35,236 nucleotides of DNA from Glaciecola sp. UBA2563 (GTDB taxonomy: Bacteria; Pseudomonadota; Gammaproteobacteria; Enterobacterales; Alteromonadaceae). Below, piece after piece: positions 23,514 through 32,394 of the stretch (the stretch's first letter is position 1; every line of letters begins with the position of its first letter). The translations under genes were made by a program, and so were the position numbers. The DNA lies in NCBI GenBank assembly GCA_002340325.1, contig DDLV01000103.1, positions 1-35,236 of the forward strand, in the 5' to 3' direction. The notes below the pieces were generated by a model. That model made no database searches and was not told where the DNA came from. It was given only the letters and a program-made list of their open reading frames with translations.

Positions 23514-24848
23514 TTATGTTTGCCTTTTGCGAAGTTTTGCATAATAGAATCCATCCATTTCCTTTTCACCGGGAAGAATCTGCCAACCTGGCTGATTGAC
23601 GCTTTCATCTGGATGAATTTTTATCCATTCTGCATCCGAATGGGTGCTCAAAAACCAGCAAATCTGTTCGACATTTTCAGCCTTTAGAATTGAGCATGTC
23701 GCATACAGTAATGTACCCCCTTCTTTTAGTCTTTGCCATGCCTGCTCGAGGATTTTCTTTTGTATCGCCACTAAAGCATCTATATCTGCGCGTTTTCGAA
23801 GCCACTTTATATCAGGGTGCCGTCGAATAATGCCTGTAGCAGAGCAGGGTGCGTCGAGTAAAATCCGGTCAAACTTCTGCTGGTCATCCAGCGTGGAAAA
23901 TGTACTAGCGTCATCTAGTCTTACTTGTAATTTGTCAGCGGTATGTGTAAGGCGCTTAAAATTATCAATCATTCTGTTTACGCGCAATTGATCACTATCA
24001 ATTGCAAGGAGGTTTGAGATATTTGGACAATATTCATAGATCCCGCTTGCTTTGCCACCAGGTGCTGCGCAACAGTCTAAGATACTCTCGTTCTCTTTCG
24101 GGTCGAGTAAACGGGCAGAGTGTTGAGCGGCGTAATCCTGCACGCTAAAAGCGCCATCGGCATAACCTGGAAGTTCTGTTACGTTAATATTCTGTTTAAG
24201 TTTTATCGAAAATTCACTAAGTTTCTCGAACGATATACCATTACTTTTTAACGTTTCAATGTAGCCCTCAGGTTCAACCGCTAATCGGTTAATCCTAAGA
24301 AATATTGGAGGCTTCTCATTGCTTTTCTTTACAACCGGCTCCCATGTATCTGGGTAGTCGATGCGAATTTGTTTCAATAGCCACTTAGGCATACCGTAGC
24401 GAATGTGAGGAACGTCAATAGGAATTTGGGCAATTTTGTCCCGCAAAAAACGACGTAATACTGCGTTTATCACTCCGCTGTATCGGGGATAGCCAGCAAT
24501 CTTCACTGCATTAACAGTTTCAGAAATTGCCGCGTGGTCAGGTGTGCGCATTGCGTGTAGTTGAAACAACCCTACCATGATTAACTTCTCAGCAATTTTT
24601 CCTTTATTGTCGAGAGATTTTGTAAGTAGCAAATTTGTCCAATGCTGAAACAATGGAACATCCCGCAAACAGCCGTAAAGACATTCTTGAAACCAAGCTT
24701 TGTCTTCGGCTTTTTGATATCTGGCAATGCCAATCGGGAGAATCTCGTTTGTTGATTTTCCGACATCTAATATTTGGTGTAATGCCCAAGCAACATCCGC
24801 TCTTAGATGAGGCTTATGTTCGGGAACATTACGTGGATGCCTCTTCAA
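23514..24848 (-). CDS. rsmB: 16S rRNA (cytosine-967-C5)-methyltransferase RsmB
   Basis: RsmB methylates C967 of 16S rRNA using S-adenosylmethionine. The 444-residue protein has an N-terminal NusB-like helical domain and a C-terminal Rossmann methyltransferase with the SAM-binding LDCCAAPGGKASGIYEY, the catalytic cysteines in DAPCSATGIIRRHPDIKW and YATCSILKAEN, and a C-terminal GFYYAKL. The start is TTG at 24848, overlapping the fmt stop as TTGA, which implies translational coupling; no Shine-Dalgarno of note precedes it. The N-terminal segment (RHPRNVPEHKP) is slightly longer than in E. coli. Confidence 0.96.
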   Translation of the reverse strand: MKRHPRNVPEHKPHLRADVAWALHQILDVGKSTNEILPIGIARYQKAEDKAWFQECLYGCLRDVPLFQHWTNLLLTKSLDNKGKIAEKLIMVGLFQLHAMRTPDHAAISETVNAVKIAGYPRYSGVINAVLRRFLRDKIAQIPIDVPHIRYGMPKWLLKQIRIDYPDTWEPVVKKSNEKPPIFLRINRLAVEPEGYIETLKSNGISFEKLSEFSIKLKQNINVTELPGYADGAFSVQDYAAQHSARLLDPKENESILDCCAAPGGKASGIYEYCPNISNLLAIDSDQLRVNRMIDNFKRLTHTADKLQVRLDDASTFSTLDDQQKFDRILLDAPCSATGIIRRHPDIKWLRKRADIDALVAIQKKILEQAWQRLKEGGTLLYATCSILKAENVEQICWFLSTHSDAEWIKIHPDESVNQPGWQILPGEKEMDGFYYAKLRKRQT

Positions 24849-25768
24849 CGTAATTTATCGCCGGGTGTGAATAACGCTGCGTTTCCATTGAACAAGTCAC
24901 CAACTAATTGTGGTTTCTTGTTTGGTAATTGTAACCTAGTTATCCTTATAGATGAGTTTCTGCAAGCGATAGTAAGTCCTAACTTGCTATAGTCTAAAAC
25001 GGTTCCAGGTTCACCATCATCGTCAACAACTTCTGCGTGCCATACTTTGATATTTCGACCTTCAGAAGCGAACCAGGCAATCGGCCAGGGATTGAACGCT
25101 CGAATGTTTCTATCTATTTGCTCTGCCCTTTGATTCCAATCTAATTCAGCTTCTTCTTTGCTGAGTTTTTTTGCATAGGTGGCAAGCGTATCATCTTGTT
25201 TGATGGGGACTATTGAGGTTAACTTGTCAATCGTGGAAACGAGAATTTCAGGCCCTAATTTCGCTAATTTATGATAGAGCGTTGCGCTGGTATCGGAGTC
25301 TGAAATACCGATAGTTTCTATCGAGAGTATATCGCCAGTATCGAGTCCTTCGTCCATCTGCATAATGGTGATGCCTGTTTCTTTATCACCTGCCCACAAG
25401 CTCCTTTGAATTGGCGCTGCCCCGCGCCATTTTGGCAAAATGGAGCCATGTACGTTGAGACATCCAAGCTTCGGCGTCGTCAATACCTTTTTGGGTAGAA
25501 TGATCCCGTAAGCGACAACAATCATTACGTCAGCCTCATATGATGATAGCGTTTTTAACGTAACATCGTCTTTAAAATTAAGTGGTTGTTCGACGGGAAT
25601 ATTATGTTTCAAGGCCAAGTTTTTAACCGCACTTGCGCTAAGTTTTTTGCCTCGTCCTGCGGGTCTATCAGGCTGTGTATAGGCGGCTACGATATCGTAA
25701 TCCGCGTCAATTAGGCCTTGTAAGTGGGCAGCCGCAAAATCTGGTGTACCGGCAAAAATAATTTTCAA
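24845..25768 (-). CDS. fmt: Methionyl-tRNA formyltransferase
   Basis: Fmt formylates initiator Met-tRNA with 10-formyl-tetrahydrofolate. The 307-residue product begins MKIIFAGTPDFAAAHLQGLI, has the catalytic-region motifs GCLNVHGSILPKWRGAAPIQ and MDEGLDTGDIL, and a C-terminal OB-type tRNA-binding domain with FNPWPIAWF. It follows def by nine bases and its stop overlaps the rsmB start, so def, fmt and rsmB form an operon. Confidence 0.97.
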   Translation of the reverse strand: MKIIFAGTPDFAAAHLQGLIDADYDIVAAYTQPDRPAGRGKKLSASAVKNLALKHNIPVEQPLNFKDDVTLKTLSSYEADVMIVVAYGIILPKKVLTTPKLGCLNVHGSILPKWRGAAPIQRSLWAGDKETGITIMQMDEGLDTGDILSIETIGISDSDTSATLYHKLAKLGPEILVSTIDKLTSIVPIKQDDTLATYAKKLSKEEAELDWNQRAEQIDRNIRAFNPWPIAWFASEGRNIKVWHAEVVDDDGEPGTVLDYSKLGLTIACRNSSIRITRLQLPNKKPQLVGDLFNGNAALFTPGDKLR

Positions 25769-25777
25769 AACACATCC

Positions 25778-26284
25778 TTATTTGGCTGCTAAACGCGCTT
25801 CTTTTTCTAGTTTTTTTCTGATGCGTTGACGTTTTAGGGGAGATAAATAGTCAACAAATAGTTTGCCTTCCAAATGATCTAATTCATGCTGGATGCAGAT
25901 TGCTAATAGGCCATCTGCTTTGAGCTCATAGGGTGTCCCGTCCCTGTCTAACGCCTCAACGACAATTGTTTCGGCTCTGTCTACTTTTGCATAATTGCCG
26001 GGCACTGATAGACAGCCTTCTTCGTGGACTGTTGTCCCGTCTTTTTCAACAATTTTGGGGTTTATGAACACTCTTGGCTCGTTTTGTTCTTCGGAAACGT
26101 CCATTACTACAACGCGCTTGTGCACATTGACCTGAGTTGCAGCTAGTCCAATACCTTTCTCTTCTTTCATGGTTTCAAACATATCGTCAACAAGCTGTCT
26201 GATGTCATCATCAACATTTTCGACAGGTTCAGCTTTGGTCCGTAGCCGTTCATCGGGAAATGTTAGTACTTCTAATCGCGCCAT
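25778..26284 (-). CDS. def: Peptide deformylase
   Basis: Def removes the N-formyl group from nascent proteins. The 168-residue protein carries the three family motifs in order: GIGLAATQ (about 45), EGCLSVP (about 90) and QHELDHLEG (about 132), supplying the metal ligands Cys, His, His and the catalytic Glu. Length matches the E. coli enzyme. First gene of the def-fmt-rsmB operon, divergent from the LysM gene. Confidence 0.98.
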   Translation of the reverse strand: MARLEVLTFPDERLRTKAEPVENVDDDIRQLVDDMFETMKEEKGIGLAATQVNVHKRVVVMDVSEEQNEPRVFINPKIVEKDGTTVHEEGCLSVPGNYAKVDRAETIVVEALDRDGTPYELKADGLLAICIQHELDHLEGKLFVDYLSPLKRQRIRKKLEKEARLAAK

Positions 26285-26478
26285 AATTTACTCTTTGAGT
26301 CGGTATAAAAAAAGATACGGTTCCATCACATTATGTATCTACTCGTCCTTAGTAATGGTTATATTCTCAAGGTTTTCAAGAAAACGGTCAACAAAACCAA
26401 AAGTAAACCGATAACTGAATAATATACAAAGGCTCAGTTTTAGTTAAATCGAATTACTGAATGATCACAAGGTCGATT
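26285..26478. promoter_or_regulatory. Divergent promoter region between def and the LysM gene
   Basis: On the minus strand TTGACC (26391-26386), a 17-base spacer and GAGAAT (26368-26363) form a plausible def promoter. A palindrome GTTTTC-AA-GAAAAC lies inside its spacer (about 26372-26385). A promoter for the LysM gene must also lie here but I see no clear -35/-10 pair for it. Confidence 0.35.
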
Positions 26479-27579
26479 ATGGTTCACAGAATTAGCAAAT
26501 CCCTCATCAGTATTGCAGCCACCGTTTTGGCAATAACGTCGCTCGGTTTTACCGTCATTACCACGGCTATGGCCGATGTGATTAATATAAGAAGCGATGC
26601 GCCAACAAACTATGTGGTGAAAAAAGGTGACACGCTTTGGGACATTTCGAGTTTGTTTCTGGAGCAGCCGTGGCTTTGGCCTGAGCTTTGGAGAAACAAT
26701 ACGCAAATTGAGAATCCACACTTGATATATCCCGGTGACATGCTGCGTTTACGCTGGGAAAACGGTGTCCCAGTAATTGATGTTGTGAGAGACGTCGACA
26801 AATCTAGTCTAGTAATGACACCGGATAAAACAACGAGAGTAAAACCTGAACCAATTGACGTATTGCCATGGGAGCTTATTTCACCGTACATTGGCGATGA
26901 CCAAATAATGCTGCCAGAAACGTACGCGAGTCTGCCCTCAGTCTACAGTGACCGGACCGGTACTCCGAGGTTTGTGGAGAAGGATTACATATTATCTGGA
27001 AAGCTAATGAATGGTGAAGAAGATTACGACATTGTGAGGCGACAACGAGTGGTAACGGATAGCTCTGGCAACTCGATAGGCTTTCAAGTCGATAAAATTG
27101 CAGATGCGAAGCTACGTCTTAGCACGGTAAATGACAACAAAGTGATAGAAGTAACATCTAGTGAGCTTGAAGCGCGTAAGGGAGACAAACTAGCACTTCA
27201 TTATCAAGTCGATAAAAGCGATATTGAGCTCAAAGCGGCAAACGGTCTGCGCGGCGAGCTAGTGCAAAACATCAATGGAAATGCACTATCTGGCAAGTTA
27301 GATGTGGTGATTATCAACCTTGGCGCAGATAACGTAGCACCTGGAACTGTATTTGGCATTTACGAAAAAGGCGTGGATGTAGAGGTGTTTGAGCAACACG
27401 ACAATGCCCAGTCAAGGTCGAGTCTCTTCGAGCTAACGTCTATTCCAACCATTATTGAACAACCTGCTTATAAAGTCGGGGAGCTAGTTGTTGTAAGAGC
27501 TTTCGATAAGGGTAGCTATGCGTTAGTCACCCAATCAAATACACACTTAAAAGGCGGCGAAATAATCGGTTCCCCTTAA
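26479..27579 (+). CDS. LysM-domain periplasmic protein
   Basis: The 366-residue product has a signal peptide (from about residue 13 to an AMA cleavage near 31) and an N-terminal LysM peptidoglycan-binding domain, YVVKKGDTLWDISSLFL through IYPGDMLRL. The rest is a large uncharacterised domain. An orthologue sits at the same position between def and dprA in Pseudomonas (PA0020 type), so the neighbourhood is conserved. I start at the ATG at 26479, six bases after AAGG; an in-frame ATG at 26461 has no Shine-Dalgarno. Role at the cell wall is inferred only. Confidence 0.88.
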   Translation: MVHRISKSLISIAATVLAITSLGFTVITTAMADVINIRSDAPTNYVVKKGDTLWDISSLFLEQPWLWPELWRNNTQIENPHLIYPGDMLRLRWENGVPVIDVVRDVDKSSLVMTPDKTTRVKPEPIDVLPWELISPYIGDDQIMLPETYASLPSVYSDRTGTPRFVEKDYILSGKLMNGEEDYDIVRRQRVVTDSSGNSIGFQVDKIADAKLRLSTVNDNKVIEVTSSELEARKGDKLALHYQVDKSDIELKAANGLRGELVQNINGNALSGKLDVVIINLGADNVAPGTVFGIYEKGVDVEVFEQHDNAQSRSSLFELTSIPTIIEQPAYKVGELVVVRAFDKGSYALVTQSNTHLKGGEIIGSP

Positions 27580-27630
27580 AAGATAGGGGCACCACAATGA
27601 CTTATAATTGTCCACGGAAGGAATGCAATC

Positions 27631-28737
27631 ATGGATGTTCAAGACATAACTCACTTCTTGAGATTACAGGCGCTGCCGCGAATCGGCATTAAGACACTTT
27701 CAACTCTCTGCAGTACTTTTGACACTGCCCTATATGACTTCCACAAAATTCCGAATCCGACATTGTCCATCAATGGGTGGTCGAGCGAACAACTCAAGAT
27801 ACTCCGCGGTAACTGCAAAACAACAGAGACGAGCATAGCGCGAGCATTACACTGGCAATCCGTTAAAACTAAAAGATCCATCATTCACTATAGCTGCCCT
27901 GATTACCCCGATTCGTTAAGGGAATTAGCTTCTCCACCGCTCGTGATTTTTTGTGAAGGGCGTCTAGACTTATTAAGAAGCCCAAAACTCGCTATCGTAG
28001 GTACGCGTGCACCAACGCAATACGCCTATGATGCATTAAATACACTTTTGCCTCCGCTTCGCAACACCGGTATTGTTACGATCAGTGGGCTCGCGCTTGG
28101 CGTTGACGCAATATGTCATCGAACTTCATTAGCTAACGAAATCCCTACGATCGCTGTTTTGGGTAATGGTATCGATGTTATCTATCCTAAAAGACATCAA
28201 AAGCTGCAATCACAAATTCAAGAGAGCGGATTATTATTGAGTGAATTTCATCCGCATATCCAACCAAAACCCCACCAATTTCCACGCAGAAATCGATTGA
28301 TAAGCGGGCTCTCTGAGGGCTTGTTGGTAACAGAGGCGAGAATTAAAAGTGGCACTATGGTGTCTGTGAAGTTTGCCATCGAACAGAATAAGGAGGTGTT
28401 GGCAGTTCCTGGAAATATAAATAATAAAAACAGTGAATTATCTCACTATTTGATTAAAGACGGTGCGACTCCCGTGGTCGAAAGCAACGATATCATCGAT
28501 GCGGTGCCTAAGTTTTCTCAATATAAGATTTTTGTCCCAACAAACGAAAATAATTGCAATATGGACTTGGCAAGCGATCCATTGTTAGATAGTGTTAACT
28601 ATAGCGCTACGTCAGTTGATCTGATTGCACAACGCACCGGTACATCAGTAGTAGATGTATTAACACAATTATTAGAATATGAGTTGCGTGGTTTAGTGGC
28701 CTCCACACCAGAAGGCTACATAAGATTGAGGGGTTAA
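27631..28737 (+). CDS. dprA: DNA-processing protein DprA (Smf)
   Basis: DprA binds incoming single-stranded DNA during natural transformation and loads RecA. The 368-residue protein has an N-terminal helical region, the Rossmann-like domain with LAIVGTRAPTQYAYDAL, ISGLALGVDAICHRTSL, AVLGNGIDVIYPKRH, FPRRNRLISGLSEGLLVTEA and KSGTMVSVKFA, and a C-terminal winged-helix-like region (SVDLIAQRTGTSVVDVLTQL). AAGGA lies eight bases before the ATG. It follows the LysM gene by 51 bases and precedes smg by two. Confidence 0.96.
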   Translation: MDVQDITHFLRLQALPRIGIKTLSTLCSTFDTALYDFHKIPNPTLSINGWSSEQLKILRGNCKTTETSIARALHWQSVKTKRSIIHYSCPDYPDSLRELASPPLVIFCEGRLDLLRSPKLAIVGTRAPTQYAYDALNTLLPPLRNTGIVTISGLALGVDAICHRTSLANEIPTIAVLGNGIDVIYPKRHQKLQSQIQESGLLLSEFHPHIQPKPHQFPRRNRLISGLSEGLLVTEARIKSGTMVSVKFAIEQNKEVLAVPGNINNKNSELSHYLIKDGATPVVESNDIIDAVPKFSQYKIFVPTNENNCNMDLASDPLLDSVNYSATSVDLIAQRTGTSVVDVLTQLLEYELRGLVASTPEGYIRLRG

Positions 28738-28739
28738 AA

Positions 28740-29216
28740 ATGTTCGATATCCTCATGTATCTTTTCGAGAATTTGGTGTATCACGAAACAGATATTCAAA
28801 CCGACCAAGATGCTTTGACTGAAGAGTTAGTCAGAGCAGGTTTTCATCGCGAAGAAATATACAAGGCACTTGATTGGCTAGAACGACTGGCCGACCTGCA
28901 GCAAACCACCCAAAATCCCTATTTAACAGATTCAGTTCAGCCATCTTCAACCAGAATCTATACGTGTAAAGAGCAACTGCGATTGGATACCGAATGTAGG
29001 GGTTTCATCTTGTTTCTTGAACGTATAAACGTACTTGACTCGGCGACAAGAGAAATGGTGATAGATCGTGTTATGGAACTTGACTCTACTGAGTTTTGTG
29101 TTGTTGATTTGAAATGGGTAGTGCTGATGGTACTCTTTAACGTCCCGGGCCAAGAACAAGCGTATGAGCAAATGGAAGAGCTTTTATTTGAAGTTCCCGA
29201 AGGCTTTCTGCATTAA
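28740..29216 (+). CDS. smg: Smg family protein (DUF494)
   Basis: The 158-residue protein matches Smg of E. coli in length and layout: MFDILMYLFENLVYHETDIQ at the start, ALDWLERLADLQ, GFILFLERINVLDSATREMV and a C-terminal WVVLMVLFNVPGQEQAYEQM. Its biochemical role is unknown. It begins two bases after the dprA stop, so the two are translated from one message, as in E. coli (smf-smg-yrdD-tsaC). Confidence 0.94.
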   Translation: MFDILMYLFENLVYHETDIQTDQDALTEELVRAGFHREEIYKALDWLERLADLQQTTQNPYLTDSVQPSSTRIYTCKEQLRLDTECRGFILFLERINVLDSATREMVIDRVMELDSTEFCVVDLKWVVLMVLFNVPGQEQAYEQMEELLFEVPEGFLH

Positions 29217-29324
29217 AGGTCACTGCTCGAATTAATTCGCTCAGAAGACTTGTCAATTTGTCATGCGAAATCATCATGTGCTGATTGATTTTTGCTAATC
29301 CATATCAAGTAGTAAGGATAAACA

Positions 29325-29351
29325 ATGAACAAAGCTCAATGGTGTTGGTAA
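29325..29351 (+). CDS. Eight-codon leader ORF before yrdD
   Basis: ATG at 29325 opens MNKAQWCW followed by TAA. A strong AAGGA (29314-29318) lies six bases before this ATG, whereas yrdD, four bases after the stop, has no good Shine-Dalgarno. The peptide would be Trp- and Cys-containing. It could serve to couple ribosome delivery to yrdD, or be a regulatory leader peptide. Translation is inferred from the ribosome binding site only. Confidence 0.45.
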   Translation: MNKAQWCW

Positions 29352-29355
29352 AACG

Positions 29356-29925
29356 ATGTCTAAAATCGATGATGAGCTCTTTGAAAAGAGGTCAGGAGAC
29401 TCGGTAAACTGCGGTGACTGTCCCAAGTGCGGCTCGACTTTAAAGTTAAAGTTTAAGGGAAAAACAACCTTTATTGGCTGTTCAAATTACCCCGATTGTG
29501 ACTACTCAGAAAGCTTACATCACGACGAGATCAATACGCTTAAAGTCATCGATAATAGTGAATGCCCATATTGCCAAAATCTACTTGCTGTAAAAAACGG
29601 GCGTTTCGGCATGTTTATAGGTTGCACAAACTTCCCTAGTTGCCATTTTATTCAACACAACAAACAACCTGAAATACAAGAAGAGCATTCAGTTACGTGC
29701 CCACAATGTAAGAAAGGTAAGCTAAAAAAGAGACAGAACAAATTTGGAAAGTTTTTTTACGCTTGCGATCGTTACCCAAAATGCAAATTTTTAATAAATC
29801 AAAAGCCTATACAACACACCTGCAAATCATGTGGTTATACCGTAATGGTTGAAGCAGATGAAAATGGTCAATTAAAATGCGCTAACAAGAAATGTGGAAA
29901 ACTCTTTCAATGTACAAACGGGTAA
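29356..29925 (+). CDS. yrdD: YrdD, topoisomerase-I-like zinc-ribbon protein
   Basis: The 189-residue product consists of four zinc ribbons of the kind found at the C-terminus of DNA topoisomerase I: CPKCG...GCSNYPDC, CPYC...GCTNFPSC, CPQC...CDRYPKC and a last CKSCG...CANKKCG. There is no topoisomerase catalytic domain; it is a full-length YrdD (180 in E. coli) and not a truncated topA. Its role is unknown, with single-strand nucleic-acid binding likely. It sits between smg and tsaC as in E. coli, 139 bases after smg, and may be coupled to an eight-codon leader ORF. Confidence 0.92.
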   Translation: MSKIDDELFEKRSGDSVNCGDCPKCGSTLKLKFKGKTTFIGCSNYPDCDYSESLHHDEINTLKVIDNSECPYCQNLLAVKNGRFGMFIGCTNFPSCHFIQHNKQPEIQEEHSVTCPQCKKGKLKKRQNKFGKFFYACDRYPKCKFLINQKPIQHTCKSCGYTVMVEADENGQLKCANKKCGKLFQCTNG

Positions 29926-29949
29926 ATACAGGAATATGTGTGAACAGCT

Positions 29950-30501
29950 ATGATGTTTGATGAAAGCCAATTCAAAATAGATTTTCAAATGGGTTGTGTT
30001 TTTGCCTATCCAACGGAGGCTGTTTTTGGTGTTGGTTGCGATCCCCTTAATCAGGCAGCTATGGAAAAAGTTCTAACTATCAAGCATCGGCCACAGGAAA
30101 AAGGTGTCATCCTTATTGCAGGGGACATTGAACAGTTAAATGGGTTTGTAAATTTTGCAGCCCTACCAGAATCGACGATTCAGCGTATACATGACACATG
30201 GCCGGGCCCTTTTACATGGTTGGTTCCTAAAGGACCAAAAGTGAAAGAATGGATCAGTGGAGGTTCAGAATTGGTTGCTGTAAGGGTTACAGACCATGCA
30301 CTGGTTATAAATATGTGCAATGCGGTATCAAGTCCACTTGTATCTACAAGCGCGAATATCGGTGGTATGCCACCAGCTAAATCCGCAAACGAAGTCATTG
30401 ATTATTTTGGTCGCCAAGTTAAATTACTCGATGGCGAATTAGGTTCTCAAAGCAGTCCCAGTACAATAATTAATGCGTTAACTATGGAAAGAATACGGTA
30501 G
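29950..30501 (+). CDS. tsaC: Threonylcarbamoyl-AMP synthase TsaC
   Basis: TsaC (YrdC) makes threonylcarbamoyl-AMP from threonine, bicarbonate and ATP for t6A modification of ANN-decoding tRNAs. The 183-residue protein has the SUA5/YrdC fold motifs: FAYPTEAVFGVGCDP, IKHRPQEKGVILIAG, WPGPFTWLVP, AVRVTDHALV and SPLVSTSANIGGMPPA. Two adjacent ATG codons occur at the start. It lies 24 bases after yrdD and four before hemF. Confidence 0.97.
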   Translation: MMFDESQFKIDFQMGCVFAYPTEAVFGVGCDPLNQAAMEKVLTIKHRPQEKGVILIAGDIEQLNGFVNFAALPESTIQRIHDTWPGPFTWLVPKGPKVKEWISGGSELVAVRVTDHALVINMCNAVSSPLVSTSANIGGMPPAKSANEVIDYFGRQVKLLDGELGSQSSPSTIINALTMERIR

Positions 30502-30505
30502 ATCA

Positions 30506-31432
30506 ATGAATATATCAGAAATCTCTACAACCGAAATTGAGCGCGTAAAACAGTTTTTACTCGGTTTACAAGAAAATATTTGTCACAGCTTATCAACCGA
30601 AGACGGTAAAGGTGAGTTTCTCAAAGATACGTGGGAACGTGATGAAGGGGGTGGCGGTATATCCCGAGTGCTTAGAAATGGCAATATGATAGAACAAGGG
30701 GGTGTAAACTTTTCCCACGTTTATGGCCATGAATTACCAAGATCTGCGACAGCCTCACGACCAGAGCTAGCTGGGAGACAGTTTCAAGCTATGGGTGTTT
30801 CATTGGTTATACATCCGCACAACCCATTTGTCCCGACGTCACATGCAAACGTGCGATTTTTTGTCGCAGAAAAGGATGGTGCAGCACCGATTTGGTGGTT
30901 TGGTGGCGGATTTGATTTGACCCCTTCGTATGTATTTAAAGAGGACGCAATACACTGGCATAAGGTGGCAAAAACACTCTGCGAGCCATTTGGCGAGAAG
31001 GTTTACGAAGAATATAAAGAATACTGTGATAATTATTTTTATCTTAAACATCGAAACGAAACGAGAGGTATTGGAGGACTTTTCTTTGATGATTTGAATG
31101 CCCCGGGGTTTGAAGATTCGATTGCATTTATGCAAGCAGTAGGTAATGGATATATTGACGCATATTTACCAATCGTACAAAGACGAAAAAACACAAAGTT
31201 TGGTCAAAAAGAGCGTGATTTTCAGCTATATAGGCGCGGACGTTATGTCGAATTTAACCTGGTTTACGACAGAGGGACGTTGTTTGGTTTGCAAACTGGC
31301 GGCAGAACCGAATCAATTTTAATGTCTATGCCGCCACTCGCGCGTTGGGAGTATAATTTTACGCCTGAATTGCATAGCCCAGAAGCTGAATTAATCAAGT
31401 ATTTACAACCTATCAATTGGTTGGATCTTTGA
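30506..31432 (+). CDS. hemF: Oxygen-dependent coproporphyrinogen III oxidase
   Basis: HemF oxidatively decarboxylates coproporphyrinogen III to protoporphyrinogen IX using O2 in heme synthesis. The 308-residue product has the family blocks WERDEGGGGISRVL, GVNFSHVYG, HPHNPFVPTSHANVRFF, WWFGGGFDLTPSY, RGIGGLFFDD and RGRYVEFNLVYDRGTLFGL. Length is typical (299 in E. coli). It follows tsaC by four bases and ends the LysM-to-hemF cluster. A consensus FNR site begins 28 bases beyond its stop, upstream of ompW. Confidence 0.98.
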   Translation: MNISEISTTEIERVKQFLLGLQENICHSLSTEDGKGEFLKDTWERDEGGGGISRVLRNGNMIEQGGVNFSHVYGHELPRSATASRPELAGRQFQAMGVSLVIHPHNPFVPTSHANVRFFVAEKDGAAPIWWFGGGFDLTPSYVFKEDAIHWHKVAKTLCEPFGEKVYEEYKEYCDNYFYLKHRNETRGIGGLFFDDLNAPGFEDSIAFMQAVGNGYIDAYLPIVQRRKNTKFGQKERDFQLYRRGRYVEFNLVYDRGTLFGLQTGGRTESILMSMPPLARWEYNFTPELHSPEAELIKYLQPINWLDL

Positions 31433-31459
31433 ACAGCAAACTCAAAGTGTGAATAAACT

Positions 31460-31549
31460 TTGATATTGATCAATAAAAAAAGCGCTATAAATCAATCGGT
31501 TGAATCCTTTGATCTAGATTAAGGTTATAACACGACCAAAATGTAAAAT
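31460..31549 (+). promoter_or_regulatory. FNR-type promoter of the first ompW
   Basis: TTGATATTGATCAA (31460-31473) is an exact FNR/ANR site. A second, TTGATCTAGATTAA (31509-31522), differs at one position. A -10 TAAAAT lies at 31544-31549. With transcription starting near 31557 the second site would be centred at about -41.5, the class II activator position. AGGAG precedes the ompW ATG. Confidence 0.75.
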
Positions 31550-31576
31550 GCACTCCATTAATTAGGAGCGTAACAC

Positions 31577-32311
31577 ATGAAAAAATCGTTAATAACCTTA
31601 GCAGTAATAGGAACACTTGGATTATCAACAAATGCATTAGCCTATGAGGCAGGGGATTGGTTAGTAAGAGTAGGTGTCACAACAGTAGCGCCAGACGCGA
31701 GTAGCTCGCCCATCCTTGCTGGTAGCCTAGACTTGGGTCAAGCCCTTCCATCGGTAGGTACATCACTTACGGTAGACGTTGACAATAATACTCAGTTGGG
31801 ATTGAACGTAGCCTACTTCGTTACTGATAACATCAACATTGAACTTCTTGCCGCTACGCCGTTTAAGCATGACATCGAATTTGTAGCGGGTAAATTGGCA
31901 GAAACATCCCATCTACCGCCTTCTGTTACTGCGAACTATTTTTTCCTCGATTCATCGTCTAAGTTTCAACCATATGTTGGAGCGGGTTTGAACTATACGA
32001 TTTTCTTCGACGAAGAGTTCGATGATGGCGCGGTAACGACTATAGAGACACTTACCCAAGGCGACTTGGGTGCTGCAGCCACCGTTTCGAACCTAGATTT
32101 AGATGCGTCGTTCGGTTTGACCTTTCAGGTTGGTTTCGATTATGAAGTATCTGAAGGAATCTACATCAATGGTTCAGTTCGCTATATCGACATTGAAACA
32201 GAGGCGACATTTGATATTGCTGGCGTTCCGGCTGTCGCTACCACAGGCGCGATAGACACTGTGGATATAGACCCATATGTTTACACACTTTCGGTAGGCT
32301 ATAAGTTCTAA
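31577..32311 (+). CDS. ompW: OmpW-family outer membrane protein, copy 1
   Basis: OmpW proteins are eight-stranded outer-membrane beta-barrels with a hydrophobic channel, linked to stress, oxygen limitation and small hydrophobic solutes. The 244-residue precursor has a signal peptide ending NALA, then YEAGDWLVRVGVTTVAPDAS. Typical blocks are INIELLAATPFKHDI, LPPSVTANYFF, QPYVGAGLNYTIFFDEEF and VRYIDIETEATF, and it ends in SVGYKF with the C-terminal Phe of outer-membrane barrels. A tandem paralogue follows. FNR-like sites precede it, in line with FNR control of E. coli ompW. Confidence 0.95.
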   Translation: MKKSLITLAVIGTLGLSTNALAYEAGDWLVRVGVTTVAPDASSSPILAGSLDLGQALPSVGTSLTVDVDNNTQLGLNVAYFVTDNINIELLAATPFKHDIEFVAGKLAETSHLPPSVTANYFFLDSSSKFQPYVGAGLNYTIFFDEEFDDGAVTTIETLTQGDLGAAATVSNLDLDASFGLTFQVGFDYEVSEGIYINGSVRYIDIETEATFDIAGVPAVATTGAIDTVDIDPYVYTLSVGYKF

Positions 32312-32334
32312 CTTGTCATTTTTTATTGCCGTTT

Positions 32335-32370
32335 AAACCCCAACGTTTGGCGATTGGGGTTTCAGTTTTT
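32335..32370 (+). terminator. Rho-independent terminator after ompW copy 1
   Basis: AAACCCCAA (32335-32343) pairs with TTGGGGTTT (32354-32362) over a 10-base loop, followed by CAGTTTTT, 23 bases after the stop. Confidence 0.85.
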
Positions 32371-32394
32371 GCACTTAAAAATCAGAAAAAGCAA

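Noticed and set aside
27568..27593. Terminator between the LysM gene and dprA
   Set aside because: The GGTTCCCC/GGGGCACC stem has a mismatch and no T-tract follows; dprA is only 51 bases away and probably co-transcribed.
29356..29925. Truncated topoisomerase I gene (topA fragment)
   Set aside because: Length, four zinc ribbons and position between smg and tsaC match the intact family YrdD, so it is not a remnant.
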